Shown here piece by piece: positions 8,181-16,708 of a stretch of 38,968 nt of DNA; the stretch's first letter is position 1; every line of letters starts with the position of its first letter. Below the pieces are notes generated by a model that had not been told where the DNA came from, searched no databases, and saw only the letters and a program-made list of their open reading frames with translations. This stretch comes from an uncultured Roseburia sp. (GTDB taxonomy: Bacteria; Bacillota; Clostridia; Lachnospirales; Lachnospiraceae). A program made the position numbers and the translations under genes. The stretch lies in NCBI GenBank assembly GCA_945787015.1, contig CALZGM010000027.1:1-38968 (forward strand), read 5' to 3'.

Positions 8181-9257
8181 CTATGCCGCTCCCTTCCCTG
8201 TATTTTTCTTTAATCTCGTTACTATCTTCTGTCTCCATTCGATACATTTTGGAGCCCAGTTAAACAGCATCATCGCAATTAAAACAATTGCATAAATCAA
8301 CATACGATAATCTTTTAGTTCACGCAATACCTCAGGTAGCAGCGTAAGCAATGCTGCTGCAATAATGGAACCGCGGAAATTTCCCATTCCACCAAGTACT
8401 ACAAATACCAGAATCATAATGGACATATTATACCCGAAGTTCGCCGGTGTTGCGGTAACCGTAGAAAGGTTGTGTGCATAAAGCACGCCGCCAGCACCTG
8501 CAATCGCTGCAGAAATGGTAAATGCCATCAGTTTAAATTTTGTAATATTGATACCTACGGATTCTGCTGCAATACGATTATCACGAATTGCCATAATCGC
8601 ACGGCCGCTTCTGGAATTTACCAGATTGTATACCACAAAAAGAGAAACCAGTATCAAAATAATTCCTGCCGTAAAGCTAGAAAGATGCGGAATACGGGAA
8701 ATACCTTTTGCACCGTTAATCAGCCACATTCCCTCATCTGACAACTTAATTGCATTTCCGTTTGTAATGGCAAAGTGAAAACCATCCGTATCCTTTGCAA
8801 TATATAATACGTTAATAATATTTTTAATAATTTCGCCAAAAGCCAACGTTACGATAGCGAGATAGTCTCCCTTTAAACGTAAAACCGGAATACCGATTAA
8901 AAAGCCAAAAAGTGCTGCCACCACAGTTCCCACAAGAAGTGCGCAAATTAATAACAGAACTTTATTTGTAATCGTACCCTCTAACAACTTTGTGCAGAGT
9001 GCACCCGTAAATGCGCCAACGCACATAAAGCCTGCATGCCCGATACTAAGCTCTCCCAAATAGCCGACACATAAGTTTAATCCGATAGCAACGATGGAAT
9101 AAGTACACATCGGAACAAGAAGTCCCTGCATTAAAGAGGACATAGAACCCGCTGCAATCAAAAGCTGTACAACTATGTAAACCACGATAATAACTGTATA
9201 TGTAAATAGCTGCTCTCTGGTCTGTTTTTTCATAGATTTTAAATTTAACTTCTTCAT
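8181..9257 (-). CDS. livM: branched-chain amino acid ABC transporter permease LivM
   Basis: A 358-residue membrane permease forming the transmembrane pore with LivH. Seen: about 9-10 hydrophobic helices, the family segment GYLGELSIGHAGFMCVGAF (about residues 65-85), the FGFLIGIPVLRLKGDYLAIVTLAFGEI segment, the EAA-like loop with AIRDNRIAAESVGIN (about residues 220-235), and a basic C-terminus. It lies 18 bases after livH. Length is at the upper end of the family. Confidence 0.93.
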   Translation of the reverse strand: MKKLNLKSMKKQTREQLFTYTVIIVVYIVVQLLIAAGSMSSLMQGLLVPMCTYSIVAIGLNLCVGYLGELSIGHAGFMCVGAFTGALCTKLLEGTITNKVLLLICALLVGTVVAALFGFLIGIPVLRLKGDYLAIVTLAFGEIIKNIINVLYIAKDTDGFHFAITNGNAIKLSDEGMWLINGAKGISRIPHLSSFTAGIILILVSLFVVYNLVNSRSGRAIMAIRDNRIAAESVGINITKFKLMAFTISAAIAGAGGVLYAHNLSTVTATPANFGYNMSIMILVFVVLGGMGNFRGSIIAAALLTLLPEVLRELKDYRMLIYAIVLIAMMLFNWAPKCIEWRQKIVTRLKKNTGKGAA

Positions 9258-9275
9258 ACCATCTCATCCTTCCCC

Positions 9276-10157
9276 TTAGACTTTTTCCTGCATCTTTTTG
9301 CCTAAAATACCGGTCGGTTTTACTAAAAGCACAATAATCAAAACCGCAAATACAATCGCATCTGACAACTGGGAAGAAATATAGGCACGACCTAAAATTT
9401 CAATGATGCCCAAAAGAATACCGCCGATTAACGCACCCGGAATCGATCCGATACCACCAAAAACCGCTGCCGTAAATGCTTTAATACCAGGCATAGAACC
9501 CGTATACGGAGTCAGAGTCGGATAAGCGGAGCAAAACAGTACTCCGGCAATTGCTGCAAGCCCGGAACCAATAGCAAAGGTCAGGGAAATCGTTGCGTTT
9601 ACATTGACACCCATCAGCTGTGCTGCGTCCTTATCCTCTGAGACTGCTAACATCGCCTGACCAGCTTTTGTCTTTTTGATAAAAAGGCTTAATGCAACCA
9701 TAATAACAATACAAGCCACAACTGTAACTATCGTTGTTCCCGAAATCGTAAGTGCACCGTCAGCCAGCTTTAACGCCGGAAGTGTAACAACAGATGTAAA
9801 GGATTTGGTATCTGCTCCAAAAATCAGCAATGCCGCATTCTGTAAGAAATAGCTGACGCCGATTGCAGTAATAAGCACCGCCAAAGGAATCGCACGTCTA
9901 AGCGGTTTATATGCAATTTTTTCTATTGTAATACCAAGCGCTGTACACACAACCATGGAAAGCAGGACTGCCGGAAGCGGATGCCATCCCTGTCTGCTCA
10001 TGGTTAAGAAGGTCACATAGCATCCAACCATAATAACATCCCCATGTGCAAAGTTTAACATCTTGGCAATACCATATACCATGGTATATCCCAATGCAAT
10101 AATCGCATACACACTTCCCAGACTGATTCCGTTAATCAGATAGGATAAGAAATTCAT
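9276..10157 (-). CDS. livH: branched-chain amino acid ABC transporter permease LivH
   Basis: A 293-residue permease. Seen: the N-terminal LINGISLGSVYAIIALGYTMVYGI typical of LivH, then FAHGDVIMVGCYV, the loop with AVSEDKDAAQLMGVN (about residues 180-195), and GGIGSIPGALIGGILLG near the end. An ATG seven codons upstream (10178) is possible, but AGAGGTG lies five bases before the ATG at 10157, which also starts the conserved MNFLSYLINGIS. It is the first gene of the livHMGF unit, with its own promoter at 10207-10235 and a strong terminator separating it from livJ. Confidence 0.93.
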   Translation of the reverse strand: MNFLSYLINGISLGSVYAIIALGYTMVYGIAKMLNFAHGDVIMVGCYVTFLTMSRQGWHPLPAVLLSMVVCTALGITIEKIAYKPLRRAIPLAVLITAIGVSYFLQNAALLIFGADTKSFTSVVTLPALKLADGALTISGTTIVTVVACIVIMVALSLFIKKTKAGQAMLAVSEDKDAAQLMGVNVNATISLTFAIGSGLAAIAGVLFCSAYPTLTPYTGSMPGIKAFTAAVFGGIGSIPGALIGGILLGIIEILGRAYISSQLSDAIVFAVLIIVLLVKPTGILGKKMQEKV

Positions 10158-10206
10158 AACAACACCTCTGTCTTTCATTCTTTAATACGTTAAAATGACT
10201 CTATCC

Positions 10207-10235
10207 AGTATAACACAGTTTATACCGGTATACAA
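10207..10235 (-). promoter_or_regulatory. predicted livHMGF promoter with a palindrome in the spacer
   Basis: On the minus strand TTGTAT (10235-10230) and TATACT (10212-10207) are 17 bases apart. The perfect 12-bp palindrome TATACCGGTATA (10221-10232) overlaps the -35 box and fills half of the spacer, the place where a repressor would block polymerase. Confidence 0.6.
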
Positions 10236-10266
10236 TTCCAACTGCTGCAAACTTTCTATTATCATG

Positions 10267-10308
10267 AAAAAAAGGCTGACCGGCGGTATCAAAAACCACC
10301 GACCAGCC
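10267..10308 (-). terminator. strong intrinsic terminator after livJ
   Basis: On the minus strand a 14-bp stem (10308-10295 with 10287-10274) includes three G.U wobbles and is followed by seven T. It lies 56 bases after the livJ stop and before the livHMGF promoter. It should let the binding protein be made in excess over the membrane subunits. Confidence 0.9.
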
Positions 10309-10363
10309 AACTTCTTTGTTGGAAATTAATTGTGAATCTTTGTTTTTGAAACGGACGTTTCAT

Positions 10364-11554
10364 TTACATAGCTACATATGCGCCATCTTTAATTACAACT
10401 GCCTTTGGAGCCTTGCTAACCTCGCCGGTTGCTTTCCATGTCATACCAACACCTGTTAAACCATCTACAGAAATCTCCGGCATAACTGCTGTTAAAGCCG
10501 CACCTAAGTCAGAAACACTCATATCCGGTGTAGCACCTGCTTTTTCAGCTGCTGCTTTAATTACATAAATTGCATCATAAGCATCTGCTGCAAACTGGTT
10601 TGGTGTTTCACCATAAGCTTCTTTATATTTTGCAACAAAAGACTGCGTTGCTTCATCAGCCGCATCTGCTGCAAACGGTGTTAATAAAACTACACCCTCT
10701 GCAAGAGAAGTATCAAAATTTTCTACCCCTAAGATACCATCAATACCATCTACACCGAAGAAGGTTGGAGCATAACCCATACCATTTGCCTGTGTTAAGA
10801 TGATAGAAGCTTCTGTGTAGTAAATTGGTAAGAATACTAACTCAGCGCCTGCACTCTGTGCTTTCTGTAACTGCGTAGAAAAATCTGTCTTAGAATCTGC
10901 AGTAAAGGATTCCTCTGCTACTACTTCAAGTCCTTTTGCCTGTGCTTCTTCTACGAAAGTAGCTTCAATACCGGAAGAATATACACTGGAGCTATCATAA
11001 ATAACTGCTACTTTTGTAGCAAGACCATTATCTGCAATATACTGTGCAGAAGCGGTTCCCTGGTTAGGATCTGTAAAACATGCCTGGAATACATTGTCAT
11101 TTATAATAACATCTGTGGAAGAAGCAGATGGTGTCAACTGGAACATTCCATCTTCTGCTGTCTTATCTGTGACTGCGATACATGCGGTTGTTGTTACAGA
11201 ACCCATTAAAATCTGCATACCCCAGTCTTTTAAGGAGTTGTATGCATTAACAGATTTCTCTGCATCTGCCTGATCATCTTCATACTTAAATGCAACCTGA
11301 TATCCATTGATACCGCCTGCTGCATTAATCTCATCTACAGCAATCTGTGCTGCGTTCATTACGGCCTGACCATAAATTGCTGCATCACCGGTTGTCGGTC
11401 CAATGCTACCGATTTTAAATACTGCTCCGTCTGTAGAAGCACCTGCTGCTTCTGTTCCTGCTGCCTGACTTGCGCCTTCGCTCTTCTGTCCGCATCCAGC
11501 CAGACATGTCGCAACCATTGCGGTTGCTAATAATACACTCATAAATTTTTTCAT
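10364..11554 (-). CDS. livJ: branched-chain amino acid ABC transporter substrate-binding lipoprotein
   Basis: A 396-residue extracellular ligand-binding protein (Leu/Ile/Val-binding, periplasmic-binding type I fold). Seen: a lipoprotein signal with lipobox LAGC (Cys21), then a low-complexity Ser/Ala/Gly spacer, FKIGSIGPTTGDAAIYGQAVMNAAQIAVDEINAAGG typical of the family, and a C-terminal domain with FAADAYDAIYVIKAAAEKAG. The frame remains open 22 codons upstream, but GAGGAGGGA precedes the ATG at 11554, which starts the signal peptide. It has its own promoter at 11594-11622 and a terminator after it. Ligand specificity is inferred from family and neighbours. Confidence 0.92.
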   Translation of the reverse strand: MKKFMSVLLATAMVATCLAGCGQKSEGASQAAGTEAAGASTDGAVFKIGSIGPTTGDAAIYGQAVMNAAQIAVDEINAAGGINGYQVAFKYEDDQADAEKSVNAYNSLKDWGMQILMGSVTTTACIAVTDKTAEDGMFQLTPSASSTDVIINDNVFQACFTDPNQGTASAQYIADNGLATKVAVIYDSSSVYSSGIEATFVEEAQAKGLEVVAEESFTADSKTDFSTQLQKAQSAGAELVFLPIYYTEASIILTQANGMGYAPTFFGVDGIDGILGVENFDTSLAEGVVLLTPFAADAADEATQSFVAKYKEAYGETPNQFAADAYDAIYVIKAAAEKAGATPDMSVSDLGAALTAVMPEISVDGLTGVGMTWKATGEVSKAPKAVVIKDGAYVAM

Positions 11555-11593
11555 ATTCGTTCCCTCCTCGAATATCTTTTCATCTTTTTCGAA

Positions 11594-11622
11594 ATGATAG
11601 CAAATTTTTCCCATCTGCACAA
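11594..11622 (-). promoter_or_regulatory. predicted livJ promoter
   Basis: On the minus strand TTGTGC (11622-11617) and TATCAT (11599-11594) are 17 bases apart, about 40 bases before the ATG at 11554. Farther upstream (11686-11700) is the inverted repeat ATAACT-TAT-AGTTAT, of the T-N11-A form bound by some LysR-type activators; no such regulator gene is visible nearby. Confidence 0.6.
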
Positions 11623-11729
11623 TATTCAGAATGTACGAACTTCTTTTCGCATTTTAATTATAAATTATGCAAAATGATGTGCTCGATAACTTATAGTTAT
11701 TTTACTTATTCTATGTTGTAATATCAGCT

Positions 11730-12998
11730 CTATTTTCTCCACAAATCGCCCCAAACCTGATCACATAGGTTCACACAATATGCATAGGAAAAATCGGCAT
11801 CCTGTTTTACGATTTCGTTCTGCCCGGCCAAAGCGGTTGAATAATCCTCTAAAAAATAAACCGTCACACCATTCGTTCCTTCTGTCAAATGACATACCAC
11901 CGGTTCCACGCCATAATCCATAATGAAGACCTCTCCGTTCTCATCCATACCGAGCGTAACTTCTGACATTCCGCCAACCATACGATTTGCAATACCCTCG
12001 CCGCTGCCGGATGTCCAGTTTACAAAATTTCCAAGAGAATAGTACACTAGCATGGAATGTCCTGTCGCCTCATCCACAAGCATTTCGACCGGCTCAATGA
12101 CATGCGGATGCGTTCCGAGCACCAAATCCACACCATTTTCCATAAAGATGTTACACCATTTTTTCTGCTGGCTTGTCGTCCCAAGCTCATATTCAGTTCC
12201 CCAGTGAGGACAGACAATCGTAAAGTCCGCCAGTTCTTCAGCTTTGGCAATTGCTGACACGACTTTTTCTTCTTCTAACAGGTCCACTGCAAACGGCATA
12301 TCCGATGGAAGTGCAATTCCATTGGTCCCATAGGTAAAATTCAAAATGGCAATTTTTACACCGTCCTGCTCATAAATATAGATTTCATCCTGGTCTTCTT
12401 TACTGTCATGAATGCCAAGCACCGGAATTTCCGGATAGTTTTCTTCCCAGAAAGTAAGACAGTTTTTCAACCCTTTCTTTCCCTGGTCCAACGCATGGTT
12501 TGTCCCATGACAGATGACATCAAATCCTGCTTCCACTAAATCATCTCCCAGTTCAAAAGGCGCATTAAACGCCGGATAACCGGAAATGCCCAGTTTTTCT
12601 CCGCCAATAATCACTTCCTCATTCACAATCGCAAGGTCTGCAGCCTGAATCTTGGATACCGTATTTGCAAAAATAGCATCATAACTGTAGGTTCCATCTT
12701 CCTGCAACGCACTTTTTTCCACAGGTGTATGCATCAGCATATCTCCTACCATAATAATGGAAATTTCCGGTCCCTCATAGACCGGTTCTTCCGGTTCTGT
12801 TGATGTGGTTGTATCATCAGTAATCCCATCATCAATTGCTTCCGAATTATCCATATCTTCCGTATTTTCTGTAACGTTATCCACAGAAGCCTCGATTTTT
12901 TTGTTGAAATATCGAATCCATTCGTGTCTGTCACATGCCGTCAATGTTGATACGCACATTACACCAAACAGACAGAGCGCTAACATTCTTTTCTTCAT
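11730..12998 (-). CDS. CapA-like lipoprotein (poly-gamma-glutamate/PgsA-type metallophosphatase fold)
   Basis: A 422-residue extracellular lipoprotein of the CapA family. Seen: signal peptide with lipobox LTAC (Cys22), an acidic Thr/Asp/Glu-rich linker (about residues 35-75), then a calcineurin-like fold with IIMVGDMLMH, AIVNEEV, the CHGTNHALDQG histidine motif, VCPHWGTEYE and LGTHPHVIEPVE, all expected of the family. CapA/PgsA proteins assist poly-gamma-glutamate capsule synthesis, but most clostridial homologues lack the pgsBC partners, as here, so the true role is unknown. It starts 12 bases after rsmI and is probably co-transcribed with it. Confidence 0.82.
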   Translation of the reverse strand: MKKRMLALCLFGVMCVSTLTACDRHEWIRYFNKKIEASVDNVTENTEDMDNSEAIDDGITDDTTTSTEPEEPVYEGPEISIIMVGDMLMHTPVEKSALQEDGTYSYDAIFANTVSKIQAADLAIVNEEVIIGGEKLGISGYPAFNAPFELGDDLVEAGFDVICHGTNHALDQGKKGLKNCLTFWEENYPEIPVLGIHDSKEDQDEIYIYEQDGVKIAILNFTYGTNGIALPSDMPFAVDLLEEEKVVSAIAKAEELADFTIVCPHWGTEYELGTTSQQKKWCNIFMENGVDLVLGTHPHVIEPVEMLVDEATGHSMLVYYSLGNFVNWTSGSGEGIANRMVGGMSEVTLGMDENGEVFIMDYGVEPVVCHLTEGTNGVTVYFLEDYSTALAGQNEIVKQDADFSYAYCVNLCDQVWGDLWRK

Positions 12999-13010
12999 CT
13001 TCGTCCCATC

Positions 13011-13847
13011 CTATAAAAGAGCCTGATACACATCCCGCTTACTGATACCTCTGTCCTTTGCTACCAGCTTCATGGCTTCCTTCCGGTCAATCCCCTGACC
13101 TTCATAAACTGCCATATGTTCCTCAATTGTCATTGCTTCCCAGTTTTTTTTCTCTTCCTCGGCAATGGTTTCAAAGCTCTTTCCTTCCAATACCAACACA
13201 TACTCACCGCGTGGTTCATTCTCTTTGTAAAAATCCAGCATTTCCGAAATAAAAGCCAGCGTTTTCTCCTCATACCGCTTCGTCAACTCCCTGCACACGG
13301 CAATTTTCCGGTTTCCAAGTGTCTCAAGCAGCTCCTCCAAAGTCTTCACCAAATGATGCGGTGCTTCATATAAAATGATAGTTCTGGTTTCATTCTTAAG
13401 CTGCTCCAAAACCAGTGCACGTTCCTTTTTCTCTCTTGGCAAAAAGGCCTCAAACGCAAATCTTCTGGTCGGAAGACCTGACATCGTAAGTGCCGTAATA
13501 CATGCTGCAGGTCCCGGAAGAGAAGTCACCTCGATGCCTTCCTCATAACAAATACGTACCAAATCTTCACCCGGATCCGAAATGCCCGGCGTTCCCGCAT
13601 CCGTAATCAGTGCAATATTCTTTCCTTCCCGCATCTTATCCACAAGCTGATATGCTTTCTCAATTTTATTATATTCATGATAACTCGTCATAGGAGTCTT
13701 TATTTCGAAATGATTTAACAATTTAATGGAATTTCTTGTATCTTCCGCTGCAATCAAATCCACTTCCTTTAATGTGCGTAACACACGGTAGGTAATGTCC
13801 TCTAAATTCCCGATTGGTGTCGCACACAAAAACAATTTTCCTGCCAT
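13011..13847 (-). CDS. rsmI: 16S rRNA (cytidine1402-2'-O)-methyltransferase RsmI
   Basis: A 278-residue SAM-dependent tetrapyrrole-methylase-fold enzyme that 2'-O-methylates C1402 of 16S rRNA. Seen: the N-terminal LFLCATPIGNLEDIT, AAEDTRNSIKLLNHF, the glycine-rich ALITDAGTPGISDPGEDLV, SLPGPAACITAL, and the C-terminal winged region GISKRDVYQALL. The frame opens seven codons earlier (13868), but AAGGGAG lies six bases before the ATG at 13847. In many Firmicutes rsmI follows yabB/trmN6 directly; here the alpha-glucoside operon lies between them and rsmI has its own promoter. Confidence 0.93.
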   Translation of the reverse strand: MAGKLFLCATPIGNLEDITYRVLRTLKEVDLIAAEDTRNSIKLLNHFEIKTPMTSYHEYNKIEKAYQLVDKMREGKNIALITDAGTPGISDPGEDLVRICYEEGIEVTSLPGPAACITALTMSGLPTRRFAFEAFLPREKKERALVLEQLKNETRTIILYEAPHHLVKTLEELLETLGNRKIAVCRELTKRYEEKTLAFISEMLDFYKENEPRGEYVLVLEGKSFETIAEEEKKNWEAMTIEEHMAVYEGQGIDRKEAMKLVAKDRGISKRDVYQALL

Positions 13848-13911
13848 GAAGTACTCCCTTCTGTTCAAAAGTTATTCTGTACACGATTAATCTAATCCTG
13901 TTCAAAATAAT

Positions 13912-13940
13912 ATTATAATCTTAATTTTCCACTTCTGCAA
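13912..13940 (-). promoter_or_regulatory. predicted rsmI-capA promoter
   Basis: On the minus strand TTGCAG (13940-13935) and a perfect TATAAT (13917-13912) are 17 bases apart, placed between the GH13 terminator and the rsmI start. Confidence 0.65.
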
Positions 13941-13969
13941 TCTTGTAAAAATCAATTCTATATTAGCAA

Positions 13970-14007
13970 AAAGCACCTGTCTCACATTCTCGTAAAACAA
14001 GTGCTTT
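13970..14007 (-). terminator. intrinsic terminator of the alpha-glucoside operon
   Basis: On the minus strand a 10-bp stem (14007-13998 with 13979-13970) with one G.U wobble and an 18-base loop is followed by T residues. It lies nine bases past the GH13 stop. Confidence 0.75.
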
Positions 14008-14015
14008 CTCATTTA

Positions 14016-15674
14016 TTATTTTAATTTTATCACTCTCGTCTCATATGAAAGAAGTTTTTGATTAGAAGTATTTTCACAATTGTGAAATAACAATTCTAAC
14101 CCTTGATATTCATTCATATCAAATGTCTTCTCCTCTTCAGAAAAATTACAGATAACCAAAAATGAATTGTCTTTCAAGGAGCGCTTATATACATAAAGCT
14201 GTTCGTCTTCTTCAAAAAGTTCTTCAAACTTACCATAGATTGCCACTTCATCTGATGCTTTGAATTGAATCAATTTTCGATAAAAATGCAAAATAGAATT
14301 TTTATCTTTCTCTGCTTCTGCCACATTGATTTTCTTATAATTCTCATTCACCATCAACCATGGTACTGCAGTTGAAAATCCCGCATAATCAGAATCATTC
14401 CACTGCATTGGTGTTCTAGCATTATCTCTGCCCTTTTTCAGAATAGCATTCCATGCTTCCTCTGCTTTGCCAGCCTTAATTGCCTCTTCATAATACTTAA
14501 TACTTTCAATATCTCTCAACTGCTCCAAGGATGTAAACGATGCATTCATCATTCCAATTTCTTCGCCTTGATAAACGAAGGATGTTCCCTTTAAAAGATG
14601 CATTGCAACACCTAACATCTTTGCCGCACGAACTCTCATTTCTTCCGATGTAATCGTTACAAATCGAGATAGTGGTCTTGGTTGATCATGATTAGACCAA
14701 AACAAACTTCCCCAACCGACTTCCGTCGCCTTTTGCCATTTTCTCAAATCACTTTTTATATCTGTCAAAGTATACGGAACAATTTCCCATTTACCGTTCT
14801 TTCCACTATCAATATCCATAAGCTCAATTTGGAAAATCATATCCAGCTCTTTTTCTTTCGGAGAAATAAATTTCTTTCCAATTTCAGGATTTACAAAAGG
14901 TGTTTCGCCAACACACATACACTCTCTTCCATAAAAGCATTTCTCGCGCAACTCTTTTAAGTAATCATGTAATTTTTCCTGATTTGCAAAATGTTCCGGG
15001 CAAAAATTATAGCCAGAAATTGTCTGTTCACCTTCCCCATCTGGCAATCCCTCTTTTTTAGCAATGAGATTAATAACATCCATTCGGAATCCATCAATTC
15101 CTTTATCTAACCACCAGTTAATCATTTCATATAGCTTTTCACGAACCACCGGATTTTTCCAATTTAAATCAGGCTGCTTTTCTGAAAAAAGATGTAGATA
15201 ATATTGGTCTGTTGTCTCATCGTATTTCCACGCAGATGGGGTAAAAAAAGATGCCCAGTTATTTGGTTCTTTTCCATCTTTCCCATCACGCCAAATATAG
15301 AAATCTCTATATGGATTGTCTTTTGATTTTCTAGATTCTATAAACCATACATGTTCATCCGATGTATGATTTACAACCAAATCCATAATAATGCGAATAC
15401 CTTTTTGATGTGCTTTTTCCAACAATTCATCCATATCTTCTATTGTTCCGAACTCGGGCATAATATCTTGATAATTACTAATATCGTATCCCATATCATC
15501 ATTTGGTGATTCGTAAACCGGATTCAGCCAAATTGCACCTATACCTAACTCTTTCAAGTAATCCAGTTTTTCTATAACGCCTCTTAAATCACCTATTCCG
15601 TCGCCGTTAGTATCGTAAAAACTTCTCGGATACAACTGATAAATCACACATTCTTTCCACCATTTACGTTCCAT
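14016..15674 (-). CDS. GH13 alpha-glucosidase, probable oligo-1,6-glucosidase
   Basis: A 552-residue cytoplasmic glycoside hydrolase of family 13 (subfamily 31 type). Seen: VVNHTSDEH, the subfamily mark QPDLNW (167-172), nucleophile Asp199 in GFRMDVIN, acid/base Glu257 in CVGETPF, and transition-state stabiliser Asp330 in NHDQPR. Val200 directly after the nucleophile is the residue that in characterised isomaltases marks alpha-1,6 preference, while maltases have Thr or Ala. This suggests release of glucose from isomaltose, panose or isomaltooligosaccharides. The ATG at 15674 lies two bases after the lacI stop; the open frame farther upstream overlaps lacI and lacks the family start. It is the last gene of the operon. 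Confidence 0.9.
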   Translation of the reverse strand: MERKWWKECVIYQLYPRSFYDTNGDGIGDLRGVIEKLDYLKELGIGAIWLNPVYESPNDDMGYDISNYQDIMPEFGTIEDMDELLEKAHQKGIRIIMDLVVNHTSDEHVWFIESRKSKDNPYRDFYIWRDGKDGKEPNNWASFFTPSAWKYDETTDQYYLHLFSEKQPDLNWKNPVVREKLYEMINWWLDKGIDGFRMDVINLIAKKEGLPDGEGEQTISGYNFCPEHFANQEKLHDYLKELREKCFYGRECMCVGETPFVNPEIGKKFISPKEKELDMIFQIELMDIDSGKNGKWEIVPYTLTDIKSDLRKWQKATEVGWGSLFWSNHDQPRPLSRFVTITSEEMRVRAAKMLGVAMHLLKGTSFVYQGEEIGMMNASFTSLEQLRDIESIKYYEEAIKAGKAEEAWNAILKKGRDNARTPMQWNDSDYAGFSTAVPWLMVNENYKKINVAEAEKDKNSILHFYRKLIQFKASDEVAIYGKFEELFEEDEQLYVYKRSLKDNSFLVICNFSEEEKTFDMNEYQGLELLFHNCENTSNQKLLSYETRVIKLK

Positions 15675-15676
15675 CT

Positions 15677-16690
15677 TTATAGTTTGGCAACAGACTCTCT
15701 TTCTACCACTTCTACCGGAAGTACACATTCTTCCTGTTCTACCTCTTTATTATCAATTGCTTTACAGAGTAAATCTACAGCCATTTTCCCCTTTTTAAAA
15801 ATATCCTGTCCAATTGTAGTAAGCCCCGGTGTACAATAATTTGCTATATTTAGGTTATCATATCCCATTACAGAAATTTGCTGAGGAACTTTAATTTTCA
15901 TTTTATTTAACTCCTTTATCGCTCCTACTGCCATAATATCCGCCATACAAAATATAGCTGTACAATCTGTTTCTTCTACAATTCTTTTCGCCAATATTCT
16001 TGCTTCTTCAAAATCTACATTTCCATTAAAAACATATTTCGGATTCACAGGAATCGCATTTTCCTTCAGTGCTTTTTTGTATCCTTGATAACGTTTTTCA
16101 CTGACACCGCCATCTTTTATCTTTCCAGACATAAACGCTATTTTATTATGTCCATGCTCAATTAAGTATTTTGTTGCGATATAACCACCATATATATCAT
16201 CTAATTTCACTTCTTTATATTCATGATTTTCTAAATAGGAATCCACAAGCACGATAGGAATATTACTAAGATTTAATCCTTCATAAAAATCTTCTGGATA
16301 TGCGCCTATTACAATAACTCCATCCATGTTTCGCTGCTTTGCCAACGTAAAATATTTTTCGTCTGCATTTGTGCCGGAAACAATGACATGATATCCCTGT
16401 AATCTAGCGTTATACTCAATACTAGACAAAATTTCACTATAAAATGGATTTTCAAAAACCATTACACTTCCCGGCTCTGTCTGTGGGATAACTACACCAA
16501 TCAAATTGCTTTTATTGCTCACCAAACTACTAGCTGAAATATTTTTTACATACCCCAGCTTTTCGATCGCATTCGTGACTAATTTTACTGTTTCAGGTGG
16601 CAAAATCTTTTTTCCGCTCATGGCATAGGATACGGTTGCAATAGACAATCCAGTTTCATTAGCAACATCCTTAATAGTTACTTTTCTCAT
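15677..16690 (-). CDS. LacI-family transcriptional regulator
   Basis: A 337-residue repressor-type protein. Seen: an N-terminal helix-turn-helix (VTIKDVANETGLSIATVSYAM, about residues 4-24), the hinge region with NISASSLVSNKSNLIGVVIP, and a periplasmic-binding-type sugar sensor domain. The ATG at 16690 has GGGGAA seven bases upstream; a TTG four codons earlier is less likely. It sits inside the operon between GH31 and GH13, with an 18-base gap and a 2-base gap, so it most likely represses its own operon through the two operators at 21654-21667 and 21692-21705 until an alpha-glucoside or its product is present. Confidence 0.9.
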   Translation of the reverse strand: MRKVTIKDVANETGLSIATVSYAMSGKKILPPETVKLVTNAIEKLGYVKNISASSLVSNKSNLIGVVIPQTEPGSVMVFENPFYSEILSSIEYNARLQGYHVIVSGTNADEKYFTLAKQRNMDGVIVIGAYPEDFYEGLNLSNIPIVLVDSYLENHEYKEVKLDDIYGGYIATKYLIEHGHNKIAFMSGKIKDGGVSEKRYQGYKKALKENAIPVNPKYVFNGNVDFEEARILAKRIVEETDCTAIFCMADIMAVGAIKELNKMKIKVPQQISVMGYDNLNIANYCTPGLTTIGQDIFKKGKMAVDLLCKAIDNKEVEQEECVLPVEVVERESVAKL

Positions 16691-16708
16691 TGTATTCCCC
16701 AATATCTC

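Noticed and set aside
11555-11729. T-box or other amino-acid riboswitch before livJ
   Set aside because: The leader from the predicted promoter to the livJ start is only about 35 bases, and no T-box sequence or specifier hairpin is visible.
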